A DNA stretch of 64,000 bases from Apricaphanius iberus (taxonomy: Eukaryota > Chordata > Actinopteri > Cyprinodontiformes > Aphaniidae). A program made the position numbers and the translations under genes. Of the stretch, positions 1-11,755 are shown piece by piece. The DNA lies in NCBI GenBank assembly GCA_028564705.1, contig JAPXFQ010000057.1:1-64000 (forward strand). The letters are read 5' to 3'. The first letter of the stretch is position 1; the number at the start of each line of letters is the position of its first letter. The notes under the pieces are model-generated. The model saw only the letters and a list, made by a program, of their open reading frames with translations, was not told where the DNA came from and made no database searches.

Positions 1-3000
1 GCCATGTTGCCACGCCCCCGCGGTCTGCTTATTAATGAGAACTTTGGAAAATGTTAATTTGAGAAGCTGGATTAAAGAAAACATGATTCAGTGGTAATTT
101 ATTTGACATTTCTAGAAGCTTCAATTCAATTTGGTGTTTATCATTGGAGCAACAAAAAGAAGCCTGAGAGGATAATTGTGATTGAATTTAAAATGATGAT
201 TTTTGTTGTTTTGTTTTAATGCTACTAGTTTTTGTTTAGAGAAATCTTATCTCTTGAACCTCCTGTATTGAATTATTTTTTTGTTTTACTGCTAAGGGGA
301 ATTAGACTACTATGTATCCTACAAAAATTTAAGAGGAGTTTTAGTTGCAAAAATCAGTTTGACTATGTTTGATTCACTTCACAGAATCTGACAAATGTTC
401 TTGAAGTATGAACTGTTTCGTTATTTACAATCAGAATATCTTGTCCATTTGGCTTTTTGGGTTTGTTTAAAGAGGAATCATACAAGCAAAAGTTACTTTG
501 AATTTAGATTGGATTGTGTTAATAAACAAGTACTTTAGGTTTGGCAATTTCTATAGGGAAGCTGTTTTGTCAGTGATTTAAATCTTGGATTTTTCTTTAG
601 AAATATGGATAGAATTTGAAGTATAGCAAACTGAAGACTATTTTTGTAAACTATGTTGTGTTTATCAGTCAGTACTATTCTCTGATTTTGTTTTAAAACA
701 TTTGATGTGTTTTAATTTTGATATTTTTTGTCTGAGCCAGCTTGATAGAGATCCAGTACACTTAAGTGATGGGGAGTTTGGAGACTGGATCGTTATTGGT
801 AATTGCTCAGATGGGAGGAGCTTCACAGGTAACCTTGACAACACCAACAACAGTTATAATTGGAAGGGAACCTAGTTGGACATCTTTATCTCACTGTAGG
901 TAGCATACTTATATTAGCAGAAATTATTAATTGAATAAAGGGACAGAGTCTGGGAAAAGTGGTGTGAAGTCTGAATTTCAAAAGGGTTTAGTTCAATATG
1001 AGCTATTTGTCTCAACCTCAGTGAAGCGGAACCAGGAGAGCCACTTTTCCATAGAGACTGTTTATAAGAGGGACAGAAAAAAGGGGATAGAACCTTTGCA
1101 GATGGTTATTGCCTTTATTTTTGTTATTGTAATGTTTTGGTGGTGCTTTAGCAATATCTAACAGAAAAATCCAGCCTTTTTTTAAATTTTATTTTATTTG
1201 TCTATTTACTTTGTGAACAGACCACTAAACTTTGAAGAAAAGAATTAGTGAATGGTATCGATGCAGTTTATACCTGAGGAACAGATATTATGTTATGAAT
1301 TGTTATGTTTGCTCTCAGACACCATTTTGTAGGACATCAACATAGAGACTACTGATCTTACTGATTAATTTTCAGATATTTTACTCACCTCAAGGAGTTG
1401 GGAGACTGTTGAGACTGAAATGTATTGCCCAGGAAGGAAGTTATGGGGGTGATGAATTGAAATAAATATAAAATGGTTAAATCACTAAAAAAGCACTAAG
1501 TGTGTTGATAAAATATTGCGATGGTCAATCTTTATAAATATTTAATTTACACATGAGATGAAAGAGACATTTATCAAATTGACAAAATAGAGAAAGGCAT
1601 TGCATTGATAAAGTATAGAATATAAATTGGATGAAAAAATGAAGGAAACATTAATTAAAATAAGCAGGGGAAGAATTAGAACAACAGTTTAATTAGACAT
1701 ATAAGTAGTAATTATCATTCCTGTTGGAGAGAGCAAACCTATTAATTAGTATATTTTTACCAGAACTAATACTGAAGAAATTATTACTAGTATAACTGAC
1801 TAAAATAAAATTAAAATAGAGCCCACATAGGCAGTCTGAGTGTGGAAGATATTTAAATTCAGCATTCGAGGAAGGAGACTAATGAATATGGAAATAAAAA
1901 GTTTAAATAAAACTTGATTTGAATAGGCTGAGAGGATCGACTCTCTGTCTGTCTTTTTCTTCCTCTAATTATATATTTTTTCTCTTTTTCCCATCCCGCA
2001 ACAGAGACCCCTCAGATAACATTCTTGAGATGTAATTTATGTTCCTGGGGAGATGAGATGGGAGGGGGTGCATGGGCTGATGACGGATAGTGCCAGGCGC
2101 CCGCCATAACTGCCAAAGAAAGAAAAATCTATACGACCAGCGCAGAAGTTCTTCTGTCTTGTGCTCTGCTCCCAAACCAGGGGGGCACCAGTGACTGAAT
2201 ATTTTCAGGGGTGAAGCAGGGGGCACCCTAACAAAAGAGCACATTTCCTCATGCTGAACTGAACTTTCAAGGACAATATGTGTGAATCCACTTGGCTGGT
2301 GTAAAATGGACAATTTCTGCTGAAGAAGTGACGATCAAAGGCTGCTGATTCAATGTCACTGTTGCTGAACTAACCACAAGAGTTTCTGTTTTTCTGATCG
2401 AAGGTGGACCTGGTTGCTTGAACTCTGAAACCCCCGTGCCTTCCCCAGAATTATCTCCAGGTAAAATACCACCATTTACCGGGAACAAAATTTGGAAAGT
2501 TGGGTGGAAGGAAAAACTGGGCCTATAGCATGGGGTTGCTGGCTGGTGACAGAGAAAAATTTTTTTCCTTATTTTTACGTTTCATCCACAGGGATGAACT
2601 AAATTTAAGATAGGATATATTGTAATGGAACAGGTAAATCAAAAGTAAGTCAGAATTTTATTTGATTTCTAACAGAAAGAATGAATCAAAGTGCTTAACG
2701 GTTTAAGATAATTAAAAAGTTGAAATGGATAATAGAATAATTGATAACATTTAAAAAGAGGCATAGTAAAACAGACATAAGTGTCTTAAACTTGATAAAT
2801 AAAATAAGTAAATAAAAGAATCAATTTAGGTGAACAAGCAAATGGATAGTAATCAGTTGAACTGTAGACAAAAAGTAAACTCTTGAGCCTGCTCTTGCTT
2901 TTAAGTCCATCAATGAGGGAGGTGTTTTTGTTTAGTTTTCAGGAATAGCAACGGTGTTGCACCAAAATAAGATGGATTTGCTCTTTCCCCAGGGATTATT

Positions 3001-3960
3001 TTTTAATTAGATGGGTGAAATAATTTCTCAGCACAATACAGTTGGATTAGATTGAAAAGGAGTGGATGTCCAATGAAAGAACAAGGAATCGGGAACTAAC
3101 TTTTACCTTATATTTCAATGTTAGTTAATAGTTGTTTTTTTTGCATTTTAGATGGTGCATTTGTATTGTTATGTTATTAAAATGACATACTTGCTCATGT
3201 TGGTATATACTGTTTCTATCAACATGGATAATACATAAGAAGGAAGGCTGAGGTAACTGGCAGAAACTAATCTCTAATTGGACGACACATTCTGCAGGGG
3301 TACTCAGGACTCAGAAAAGAGAAAAACAAACATTATAGTACAATGTCAAAGTATTATTAATAGGGGAATATGATATAGCAAAGATTTAATACGGTTACCA
3401 ACATTCTAGGCTAATGTTTGTTTCAGATTATGACTCTTTTTAACTTAATGACCCACCGGATATAAAGCAAAATCTTTTAATCAAAAATAAATGTGACTTA
3501 TATAAAGGGGATGACTATGACAGGCAAACCAAGTCTGTGTAGCAGATTGGTTCAGGGCGATACACAATTTAGGACTTAATTTTTAGCAAATTGATAATGT
3601 ATGGTTGCAGGCTTTAAACATATCTGGGATTTAACGTGATTATGCAAAATTATGAGTAGGTTGACTAATTTTTAATAAATTGCAGTTCGAATTAAATTTT
3701 ATGAGGCCAGGTTTGAGGACAATTTTTACCTACTGTCAGTACTGTGATGGGAAATTTTTTTTTAGATCTGTCTGGGTTAAGCGGATAGGGGATTATTGAT
3801 TACATACATGATGACTTCGGTCAGGGTTGCAGATTTCTTTTGGTATTCACTTGTACGTCTGCATCTTAATTTAAGATCAAAATTGGCTAACATGACATAA
3901 CAGTCGGGGCTTCTTGTCGAAAGGCCCTCTAAATTGTTTTGATGATCATCAAGAGTGATC
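1..3960. other. AT-rich sequence, no gene recognised
   Basis: I see no supported coding exon here. Open frames are short (60-115 codons), do not match a family I know, and do not share codon structure. A less AT-rich patch near 1960-2520 holds two overlapping minus-strand frames, but both lack recognisable motifs. Homopurine and poly-T runs are frequent. The stretch may be the decayed interior of an endogenous retrovirus, because an LTR-like segment lies at 5500-6007, but the sequence alone does not show this. Confidence 0.4.
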
Positions 3961-4600
3961 ACAAGACCGGATCAAAACTGTCATTTTTTAGATGTTTACA
4001 AGCTTATGCCTCCAGGATTCAACAACACGTGAGGAGCACACAATCTCCTCTGGTCTCAGAGGTGCGGCAGCTGACTACAGCTGCTGAAGGGGTCCAAGGT
4101 ACAGCTCCACGACCCTTTGGGACGAAGGCGTGAGGAGTCCAAGTGGTTCAGCCAGTTCCAGATGACAGCTGGGAACACACACGAAGTGCAGCTCCACGGC
4201 AACGACGAACCTGGTTGAGGATCAGCAGGAATCTACCTAAAGAGGGTCAAGAAGGTTTTGACCAAGCTGAAACGGAAGCTGAAGCCACAGGCGGCGGGGC
4301 CTAACTCACCCAGAAATTTGTTTGGGTGTTGATATTAATCATCCAGTGTGATCTATGTGCCAATGAGGGAGATGGGCAATTGAAATTGCCATCTCAAAGA
4401 GGGATATACAGAAGAGGATCACAACTCATCAATCAGCTTCACAGCAGGTTTTGACCACTCCACATCGGTGGGAGAGTGGTTATCTGCATATATGGGAGTA
4501 AAACTGGAACACTGATCAGCTCTGTACATCGCTCTCGCAGCTGCCAGGTGTCACCATTGGGGGTTAACCACGAGAGAGAAGAAAGAAGAACAGAAGATAA
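3961..4600 (+). other. possible decayed retroviral pol/env-like remnant
   Basis: This patch is richer in G and C than its surroundings. Its longest frame (3939-4133, 64 codons) reads like a degraded polar region, followed by a lysine-rich stretch near 4245-4290. In retroelements the end of pol often has a short basic tail of this kind. No catalytic motif is visible and stops interrupt every frame. Attribution to an endogenous retrovirus is a guess from context; a host-gene relic is equally possible. Confidence 0.15.
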
Positions 4601-5500
4601 AAATATATAAAAGACTGAATAGACTTTTTAATAATTTTTTGCATTTTACAGGTTGTTTAACTATTTTTTATTCACAAGTGCAGATTGTTAACACTGCCTA
4701 AGAGGGTTTCTTAAAGAATTTTTAATCAGTTAATTTTCAGGATTTCTTAATTTCCAGTTGTTTTTAAGGTTGTATTAAGGTTTGCATTAATAAACAAAGA
4801 GGGTCTACTAGATAGAAAGACTAAATAGACTCGAGGATTACATTTTTAAAGGGTTCTTAATACCAAAGGGTTCTTAAAACCTTCTATTTCACAGGTTACC
4901 TTCTATTTCACAGGTTTCTTAACACTTTAAGTTTGATTTATTTCAGAATATAACATAGTAATATGTTCATGGGTTTTCTAAGCTTCTTCCACAGTATTAA
5001 CATGTATCAAGTCAGATTTAATTATCTCTTCACATTTAAGATATTCGTATACCTACTATTACATTTTTGGGTTTTGAATTTAGTTTTTGGGAATTGTTAA
5101 AATATTTTTTGTATAATGCCAAAAGAGGGTGAATTTATAATTAACAGATTTACATTTTTTTTAGTAATGGGAGTTAAGGTTAAAAAGGTATTTTAACAGG
5201 TTGAGTTTTGAATTTTAATCTGGAAGTCTTGTTGTGGTATCATATGAAAGACTTCATGTTTTAAACTGATGAAAATTCTTGGGTTCGATTTTTTTGCATT
5301 CTCAAAATGCTTTACAGGTTTTAGATCTTAGGTTTTAAACACTAACCCTGAAGGAGAGTACAGAGGAGTTATCAATATATTTGAAAATAGATTGAACGAG
5401 GGATTTGTTGTACTTTACTTTTTTGGGGCTACATATGTTTTAAAATATTTCTGGTAGGCATTCAGAGGTAGAGGTCTGTTTTATAACATTCAGAGGTAAA
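4601..5500. other. AT-rich spacer, nothing recognised
   Basis: No frame, terminal repeat or known repeat motif stands out. Short phrases such as 'ttctatttcacaggtt' recur locally (near 4880 and 4900), which looks like a small slippage duplication. Confidence 0.4.
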
Positions 5501-6007
5501 AGACACACTGTTTATCAGTATTTTAATTGGGCCTTGGATAATGGGGAGTATGTGTGACCTTTGAGGACCTCTGAGACAAAGAGTTTTATTGCAGGCTGTA
5601 AAAACAGGATGTCTGTAGAGTGGGAACCAAGGCCATAAACCCAGGATGTTTATAGATAAGGATGGAGGCCATAAAGCTAGGAGTTTTGCTTGGGAGGAAT
5701 CATAAAAACCATAAAACTCAGAATGAACTTTTGACTTGGATCCAGGAGAAGGACACGTCCCTCATGATTCTGGACGGACCAGTCATTGTCAAGACACTTT
5801 TGAAAAACGTTCTGATTGGAGCAGATTAATCCTGGGAGGTTTTGGACGTTTATAAAAGTTATGACACGAAAACCATTCTTTGTCAGATCTCTTTGTCTGG
5901 CCCAGAGAAAAATGGGGATGTTTCTCTGTAAACTGCAATTTGTTAATCTGTTTAAAATAAAAGTAAGAACTGGAGATTGGTTCCTTGTCTTAAAATTAAA
6001 TTCTACA
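5500..6007 (+). promoter_or_regulatory. LTR-like segment with TATA box and polyA signal
   Basis: A TATAAAA box at 5851 is followed about 105 bases later by AATAAA at 5956-5961. That spacing is usual for the R region of a retroviral or LTR-retrotransposon LTR. Upstream, two imperfect copies of an 'aggatg/ccataaa' phrase occur near 5600-5720. The right side ends abruptly at 6008, where L2 LINE sequence begins, so any LTR 3' end would be lost or displaced. No matching second LTR was found in the window, so the LTR reading is an inference. Confidence 0.25.
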
Positions 6008-7445
6008 TTACCCTAAAGCATAATGTTAGCAAACTAGAGAGAAAATGGTGCTCCACGCATTTACAGGATTCTTATTTAGTGTGGAAATAGTCTATTGCTA
6101 TATAAAAAGAACCTGCAACCAGCCAGAACAGCATATTTTTCATCTTTAATCGAGGAGAATAAAAACAAGGTTTCTTTTCAATACAGTTGCCAAACTCAGA
6201 CATGATCATAGCTCTGTCGAGCCAACCATTCCCCAAGCTCTTAGTAGTGACAACTTCATGCAATTTTTTATAAATAAAATAGACTCTATAAAAAATAAGA
6301 TAAATGGGAACCTTCCCAATATGCTTGCTTCTTCCTTAGGCAGCATAAAAAATGGTTGAACCTAATATATGCTTGAACTGCTTTAATGCAGCCGAACTTT
6401 CAGATCTACTAATATTATTAGCTTCATCAAAATCTTCAACTTGCATGTTAGACCCAGTCCCAACTAAACTTTTAAAATAAGTTTTCCCTTTGATTGCTGC
6501 TCCAATTTTAGATATAATGAATCTGTCCTTAGTAAATGGATATGTACCACAGGAGTTTAAGATTGCTGTAATTAAACCTCTACTGAAGAAACCATCTCTT
6601 GATCAAAACGATTTAATTAACTATAGACCGATGTCTAATCTTCCCTTGTTATCTAAAATTCTTGAGAATGTGTGAGCATCTAAACAATAATGAGCTGTTT
6701 GAGAAGTTTCAGTCAGGCTTTAGAGTTCATCACAGCACTGAAACAGCTCTGGTGAAGGTTACTAATGATATTCTCATAGCCTCGGACAATGGACTGGTCC
6801 TGTTAGATCTCAGTCCTGCCTTTGACACTGCCGATCACAATATTGGCATAGAACGGCTTCAAAGTGTCATTTAGATCTCACATTAAAGAAGTCTCTAGGA
6901 TTTCCTTTTTTCACCTTAGGAATGTTGCAAAAATTAGAACCATCCTTCCAGGAGTGATGCTGAAAAACTAATCCATGCCTTTGTTACTTCAAGGCTGGAT
7001 TACTGTAACTCTTTATTATCAGGTAGTCCACAGAATACAATTAAAAGTCTTCAGTTAGTCCAAAATGCTGCTGCTAGGGTTCTAATGAATAAAAGAAGAA
7101 GAGATCATCTTCCCCCTGTTTTAGGTTCTCTTCACTGGCTCCCAGTAAAATCTAGAATAGAATTCAAGATCCTCCTTCAGACATATAAAGCTCTTAATAA
7201 TCTAGCTCCATCATACATAAGAGACCTGATTGTTCCATATGTTCCTAACACAGCCCTTCGCTCTCAGACTGCAGCTTTACTGGTAGTTCTTAGGATTTCT
7301 AAAAGTAGAATGGGTGGCAGATCTTTCAGTTACCAGGCTCCCCTCCTATGGAACCAGCTCCCAGGGTTGGTTCGTGAAGCAGACAACTTGTCAGTCTTTA
7401 AAACTAGGCTTAAAACCTTCCTCTTTGACAAAGCTTACAGTTAGA
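6008..7445 (+). pseudogene. decayed L2 LINE copy (ORF2 fragment, internally deleted)
   Basis: The segment is collinear with the better-preserved LINE ORF2 from about 42118 to 44066 in this window. It begins at the 'accctaaag' phrase, runs through the pre-RT linker and RT fingers, and ends with the shared C-terminal residues FDKAYS. Between 6871 and 6872 it lacks about 470 bases present in the other copy (43022-43489), exactly the block holding the [12 protein letters not shown] and YADD motifs. The junction shows short microhomology (tgtc). Several frameshifts and stops split the frame. The family is L2/CR1-like from the C-terminal LDYCN...LVQNAAAR and SLHWLPV motifs. It cannot encode an active enzyme. 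Confidence 0.9.
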
Positions 7446-7720
7446 AACAGGTTAACAGCAAGGGGCATACTCCGCTTGCAAAAAGTAAAGCCAACCCGCA
7501 AGTGCCAAAACTTGCAGTTCAGCCCTCATCCGCTGGGGGCTGGCTCCAAAAAGGAGCAAACTCCCATTGACTCCCATGTTAAAAAGGCCAACTTTACAGC
7601 AAAAATAAACATGTTTACACCTGGTTCAAAAAAACATTTGTAGGTTAGATAGTTCAGGTTTACTGTCATGACAACTCTGAGGGGGATGAATTTTTTTTCT
7701 AACTCCTCAGTTTATTTATA
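7446..7720. repeat. unclassified dispersed-repeat-like segment
   Basis: This lies between the L2 relic and the Ngaro B2 repeat. It contains the phrase 'ctcccattgactcccat', which I associate with dispersed fish repeats, and 'gccaacccgcaagtgccaa'. No terminal inverted repeat or target duplication is clear. The family is not assigned. Confidence 0.3.
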
Positions 7721-7899
7721 ATTTTATTAGCATGGACCACGCTTACAGAGATTAGATTTGTTTTGATTAGTTCATTTATTGACAAAGGTTAGATAGATGG
7801 TGTGTCTGGAAGGATGCCCCGATGGAGGCTTGTTGACTCTGTGTGGGGGTGCAGTCTTCAGAAGTCGGTCTTCTTTTCGAGCCTGCTCAGGACCCCCCC
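7721..7899 (-). repeat. Ngaro B2 terminal direct repeat
   Basis: This is nearly identical to 8971-9146. Shared phrases include 'attagcatggaccacgctta' at the left and 'gagcctgctc' at the right; only a few substitutions separate the copies. It is the distal copy of the B repeat in the split-direct-repeat layout. Confidence 0.9.
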
Positions 7900-8970
7900 A
7901 GACAAAGAACCTGAAAAAGACAGAGATTAGTGCTGGAACTTTGAAAAGCAGATGAGGGGATGAAGGGATGAGAGAGGGGATGAAGGGATGAGGGGATGAA
8001 GGGATGAGGGAGGGGATGAGGGAGGGGATGAAGGGGTGGATGAAGGGATGAGGGAGGGGATGAAGGGAAAAAAAAAAAAAAAACAAAAAAACGGATGAGG
8101 TGGGGAGGATGAAGGGATGAGGGATGAGGGAGGGGGATGATGAGCTTGACGGGTAGGGGATGACTGGATGAAGGGATGAGGGAGGGGATGAAGGGATGAG
8201 GGAGGGGATGAAGGGGTGGATGAAGGGATGAGGGAGGGGATGAAGGGATGAGGGAGGGGATGAAGGGATGGGGGATGAGGGAGGGGATGATGGGATGAGG
8301 GATGAGGGAGGGGATGATGGGATGAGGGAGGGGATGAAGGGATGAAGGGATGAGGGAGGGGATGAAGGGATGAGGGAGGGGATGAAGGGATGAGGGAGGG
8401 GATGATGGGATGAGGGGATGAGGGAGGGGATGAAGGGATGAGGGAGGGGATGATGGGATGAGGGAGGGGGTGATGGGATGAGGGGATGAGGGAGGGGATG
8501 AAGGGATGAAGGGATGAGGGAGGGGATGAAGGGATGAAGGGATGAGGGAAGGGATGAAGGAGGGGATGAGGGAGGAAACAAAGGGATGAAGAAGGGGATG
8601 AGGGAAGAAACGAAGGGATGAAGAAGGGGATGAGGGAGGAAACGAAGGGATGAAGAAGGGGATGAGGGAGGAAATGAAGGGGATGAGGGGATGTAAGGAA
8701 TGAGGAAATGAAGGGATGAAAGAATGGGAAAATGGGGATGTAATACCGAGACAAAGTAAAGGATCAGGGGGAGGGAGGGTGGGGTTTACGAGATCAGAGT
8801 CTGAGTGACGCTGATGGCTAGGTGCTCAGGGTTTAAATAGATGATGGAGTAATTAGGGATGAAATTCAGGTGTGAGATGCCAGGTGAGTCGAATCCGAGT
8901 TGATTACTGAGAGGATACTGAATATGGGGCGTGGTCCAGCTCACGAACCTAAGTTAACATATTAACTTAC
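7900..8970 (-). repeat. Ngaro A2 repeat with purine-rich minisatellite
   Basis: The right-hand part (about 8580-8970) is nearly identical to 13985-14365 in A1. The left part (about 7945-8720) is a minisatellite of about 20-bp units resembling gggatgagggaggggatgaa. It is interrupted by an A-rich patch at 8069-8090. The array is longer here than in A1, so the two A copies have diverged in repeat number. Minus-strand frames through it encode only Ser/Pro/His/Leu/Ile repeats. Confidence 0.88.
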
Positions 8971-9146
8971 ATTTCATTAGCATGGACCACGCTTACAGAG
9001 ATTAGATTTGTTTTGATTAGTTCATTTATTGACAAAGGTTAGATAGATGGTGTGTCTGGAAGGATGCCCCGATGGAGGCTTGTTGACTCTGTGTGGGGGT
9101 GCAGTCTTCAGAAATCGGTCTTCTTTTCGAGCCTGCTCGGGACCCC
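8971..9146 (-). repeat. Ngaro B1 internal direct repeat
   Basis: This is the second copy of the B sequence, directly abutting the tyrosine recombinase frame, whose stop lies at 9163. It matches 7721-7899 base for base apart from a few substitutions and loss of about two C residues at its right end. Confidence 0.9.
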
Positions 9147-9162
9147 CAAAGTTGGCCATTAT

Positions 9163-10010
9163 TTAACAAAGCAAGGAATGAGCATGGTGAAGATCGTCCA
9201 AATTATTATGAATATAAGTACGGTATGCTGAAGATGACCAACGACCTAGAACTTGAATAGTCTTGTCGGAAATGCCTGACTGAGAAGCTGAAGTGGATGC
9301 GCCTATACGGATGGAGTGGATTGAATAATGCTCAGGGTTGATGCCAGATCTAAATAGGATTTGACGGAAGTGATGAGAAAACCAGAATCTAGTGGCGATG
9401 CTACCGAGATCAGTGATGAAGAGAGGATCATGAGATGTGCCGTTGTTGGCCAGACGGAAGCGAATGTAGTTTGAGATGGGTTCGTAGGGGCTGAGGGGTG
9501 AGTGAAGACGAAAAAAATAGATAGGGAAGGAAGTGCCCAGTTGATCTGTTTTGCTTTTACGGAGCGTAAAGATAAGGGTATCCTGATTAAGGATTGAGAT
9601 ATCTGAAAGGCATGGATGGATGGATGGATCAAATCTGGAAGTAGTAGGGGCAAATTCAGAGCAGCGCAGAAAACCGAAGTAGGCTAATAGGAACATGGAT
9701 TCTAATGTAAGATTGACTAGAGGAGAAGAGTAACCGGAACGGATTGTGCGGATGCAGCGAATGAGGAGGTCAGAGGTTATAGGGAATCGTTGATTAGATG
9801 AAGGTGCTTCTTGCTTTTTAAGACCCTTGAGTAGCATGGATATATGGCTATGGGAGAGAGCTGGACAGGGGTTGCCGGTAGCCAGTTTGAAAAATAAATT
9901 AATGCCAGAAAGGTATGATTGGATAGTGGAAATGCGGATTTGTAGGATTGTATGTGAATAGGTGATGAAGTGACAAATAGAAGATGGGATGATGGAAGGA
10001 AATGGAAGGT
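9163..10010 (-). pseudogene. Ngaro tyrosine recombinase (YR)
   Basis: The enzyme would join the circular cDNA intermediate to the genome. The catalytic half lies in 9163-9837. The first Arg is in GFLRCSE, the HxxR pair is in HSIRIGAS, a Trp follows in LGRWSSS, and the nucleophilic Tyr lies in YRTYIH. The same frame stays open upstream of the internal Met at 9837 to about 10010. There it encodes a core-binding-like segment (TIQSYLSGINLFFK). The domain itself shows no stop, so it may be the best-preserved enzyme in the element. The true start is unclear because the frame differs from that of the RNase H upstream. Confidence 0.85.
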
Positions 10011-10132
10011 TATACGTTACATGGAAACTTTAAAACTGTTCCATCCTGAAAGATAAGATGAGAGAGTTCTAGGAGCGAGACTGTTGAGGATAGCGTTCTG
10101 AGAAATGATGGAGAGGTCTTGAAGCTGTGAAG

Positions 10133-10837
10133 TTAATTGTAGATGGTTGCTGAAAACGGTGGGATCGGAGTTGGAAGAGGATCTGCGTCTGGAGCCAAGG
10201 ACCTGAATTTCTGGAAAGAAAGACGAGAAAGTGAATCAGCGATGGAATTTTGATGGCCGGGTACATGAGCAGCACGGAGAATGAATTGATGTTTGGCTGA
10301 CGCCAGAGTGAGTCTTCGAATGAACTGCATGATGAAGGTTGAACGTGATCGGCCTTTGTTTATGATCTCAACGACAGCAGAGTTATCTGAATGAATAAGG
10401 ATACAGTGTTGAGACCATTCGTGCCCCCAGAGTAGGGCTGCAATTACAACAGGATAGATTTCATAATGAGCGGATGAGAGAGAGGCTGACTGGAGCTGCA
10501 AACGTTCGAACTCGGAGGGCCATTTTGAAGCAAACCACCTTCCATTGTAGAAACCGCCAAAGCCCGTAGAGGGTGCTGCGTCAGTAAATAGCTGGATGTC
10601 ATCTGGATAAGAAATTAAGTCATTATAGAAGAATGAAATACCGTTCCAAGATGAAATAAATTCTTGCCAGAGGCGCATTTCCATCCGGCAAGGTTCTTCG
10701 ATGGCAAGACGACCATGAAGCGAAGAGATGTTTGCTGCGGTGAAAGAAGGTGGGAAATGAAAGATCTCCCCTGCGGAATAATTCGCATTGCATAGTTGAG
10801 ATGACCTAAAAGAGACAGAATTTGTTGTTTGGAGCAA
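10133..10837 (-). pseudogene. Ngaro RNase H domain
   Basis: The frame carries RNase H hallmarks in order. LFTDAAPSTGFGG has the first Asp, HYEI the Glu, IHSDNSAVVEIIN the second Asp, and HVPGHQNSIADSLSR the C-terminal His and Asp. It would remove RNA from the RNA/DNA hybrid during reverse transcription. The preceding RT is in a different frame, with the shift falling between about 10690 and 10740, so RT and RNase H are no longer joined. It lies between RT and YR, the order expected for Ngaro. Confidence 0.85.
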
Positions 10838-11725
10838 TAGTTGGCTAAGATGAAGTTAGAAAGAATCAGAGAGATTCGGTGAACCTTCTCAAGTGGCAGA
10901 GAAGCTTGAAAAGTGGAAGAATTGAGAGTAATACCCAGGAATTCTAGAGAAGTATGAGGACCTATAGTCTTCTCTTCCGACAGGGGAACTCCGATGTTGG
11001 AGAATGCTTCGGTTAGGTTACGGAGGCCGAGAAAAGGAGGAGATGAGGCAGGGGTGATGATAAGAAAATCATCGAGGAGATGAAGGACATAAGGGAGGCG
11101 GTAAGTGTTAAGGAGAATCCAACACAAAGCCTCGGAAAGGGAGTCGAAGATCCTGGGGCTACTTCTGCAACCAAAGGTAAGTCTGACTGCGAAGTAATAA
11201 GCTCCTTTCCAAAAGACCCCAAAGAAACGCCAAAAGTCTGGATGAAGGGGAAGGACCTTGAAGGCACTAGTAATGTCTGCTTTAGAAAGCCATGCATTAC
11301 GACCTGCTAAACGGATGAGTCGAATAGCATGATCTATAGTGACGTACTGCATTAAGAAATCAGGAAATGGTATTAGGCTATTGATACTGGGAACAGAGGA
11401 ATTGTGAGGTGCCGACAGGTCGATAATCAGTCTTTTCTTTCCAGAGTATTTGTGGGTTGCTACCCCAAGGGGGCTGATTCGGAAAAAAAACTGCAAAAGG
11501 GGAGCGAGCGAAAGGACCGATCATGAAACCCTCCTTAACCTCTTTAAGGAGTAAAGAATCGACTGTATCGGGATCAGAAAGGGCAGATAAAAGGTTAGAA
11601 CAGTAAGTTGAGGAATCAGGAAAAACTTCAATGCCTTGGTGGAACCCGTGTGTGAAACACTTAACCAAGAAATCAACAAATTCCCTATCGGGGTGGCTGG
11701 CCAAAGCAGAGATCAGAGCGCTCAC
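10690..11725 (-). pseudogene. Ngaro reverse transcriptase (frameshifted)
   Basis: Motifs in order are RLIIDLSAPHNSS, WLSKADITSAFKVLPLHP, AVRLTFGCRSSPRIF and the catalytic LLDDFLII, followed by LEFLGITLNSS and a thumb-like segment. This is the DIRS/Ngaro version of the RT fold, with LLDD in place of YMDD or YADD. The N-terminal part (11378-11725) is in a different frame from the rest (10690-11496). The switch coincides with an eight-base A run at about 11483-11490 on the plus strand, so a single-base slip probably broke it. Alternatively a programmed frameshift could operate there, but no evidence separates the two. Confidence 0.85.
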
Positions 11726-11755
11726 CTTGATGGGAGTGGCGAGGTGCTGTATCAG

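Noticed and set aside
2267..2488. Minus-strand frame as a possible immunoglobulin-like or env-like exon
   Set aside because: No conserved Cys/Trp pattern or other motif; overlaps a second frame of similar quality.
7772..8754. Two long minus-strand frames (269 and 275 codons) rich in Ser, Pro, His and Ile
   Set aside because: They run through the purine-rich minisatellite, overlap each other in different frames and end outside any conserved sequence.
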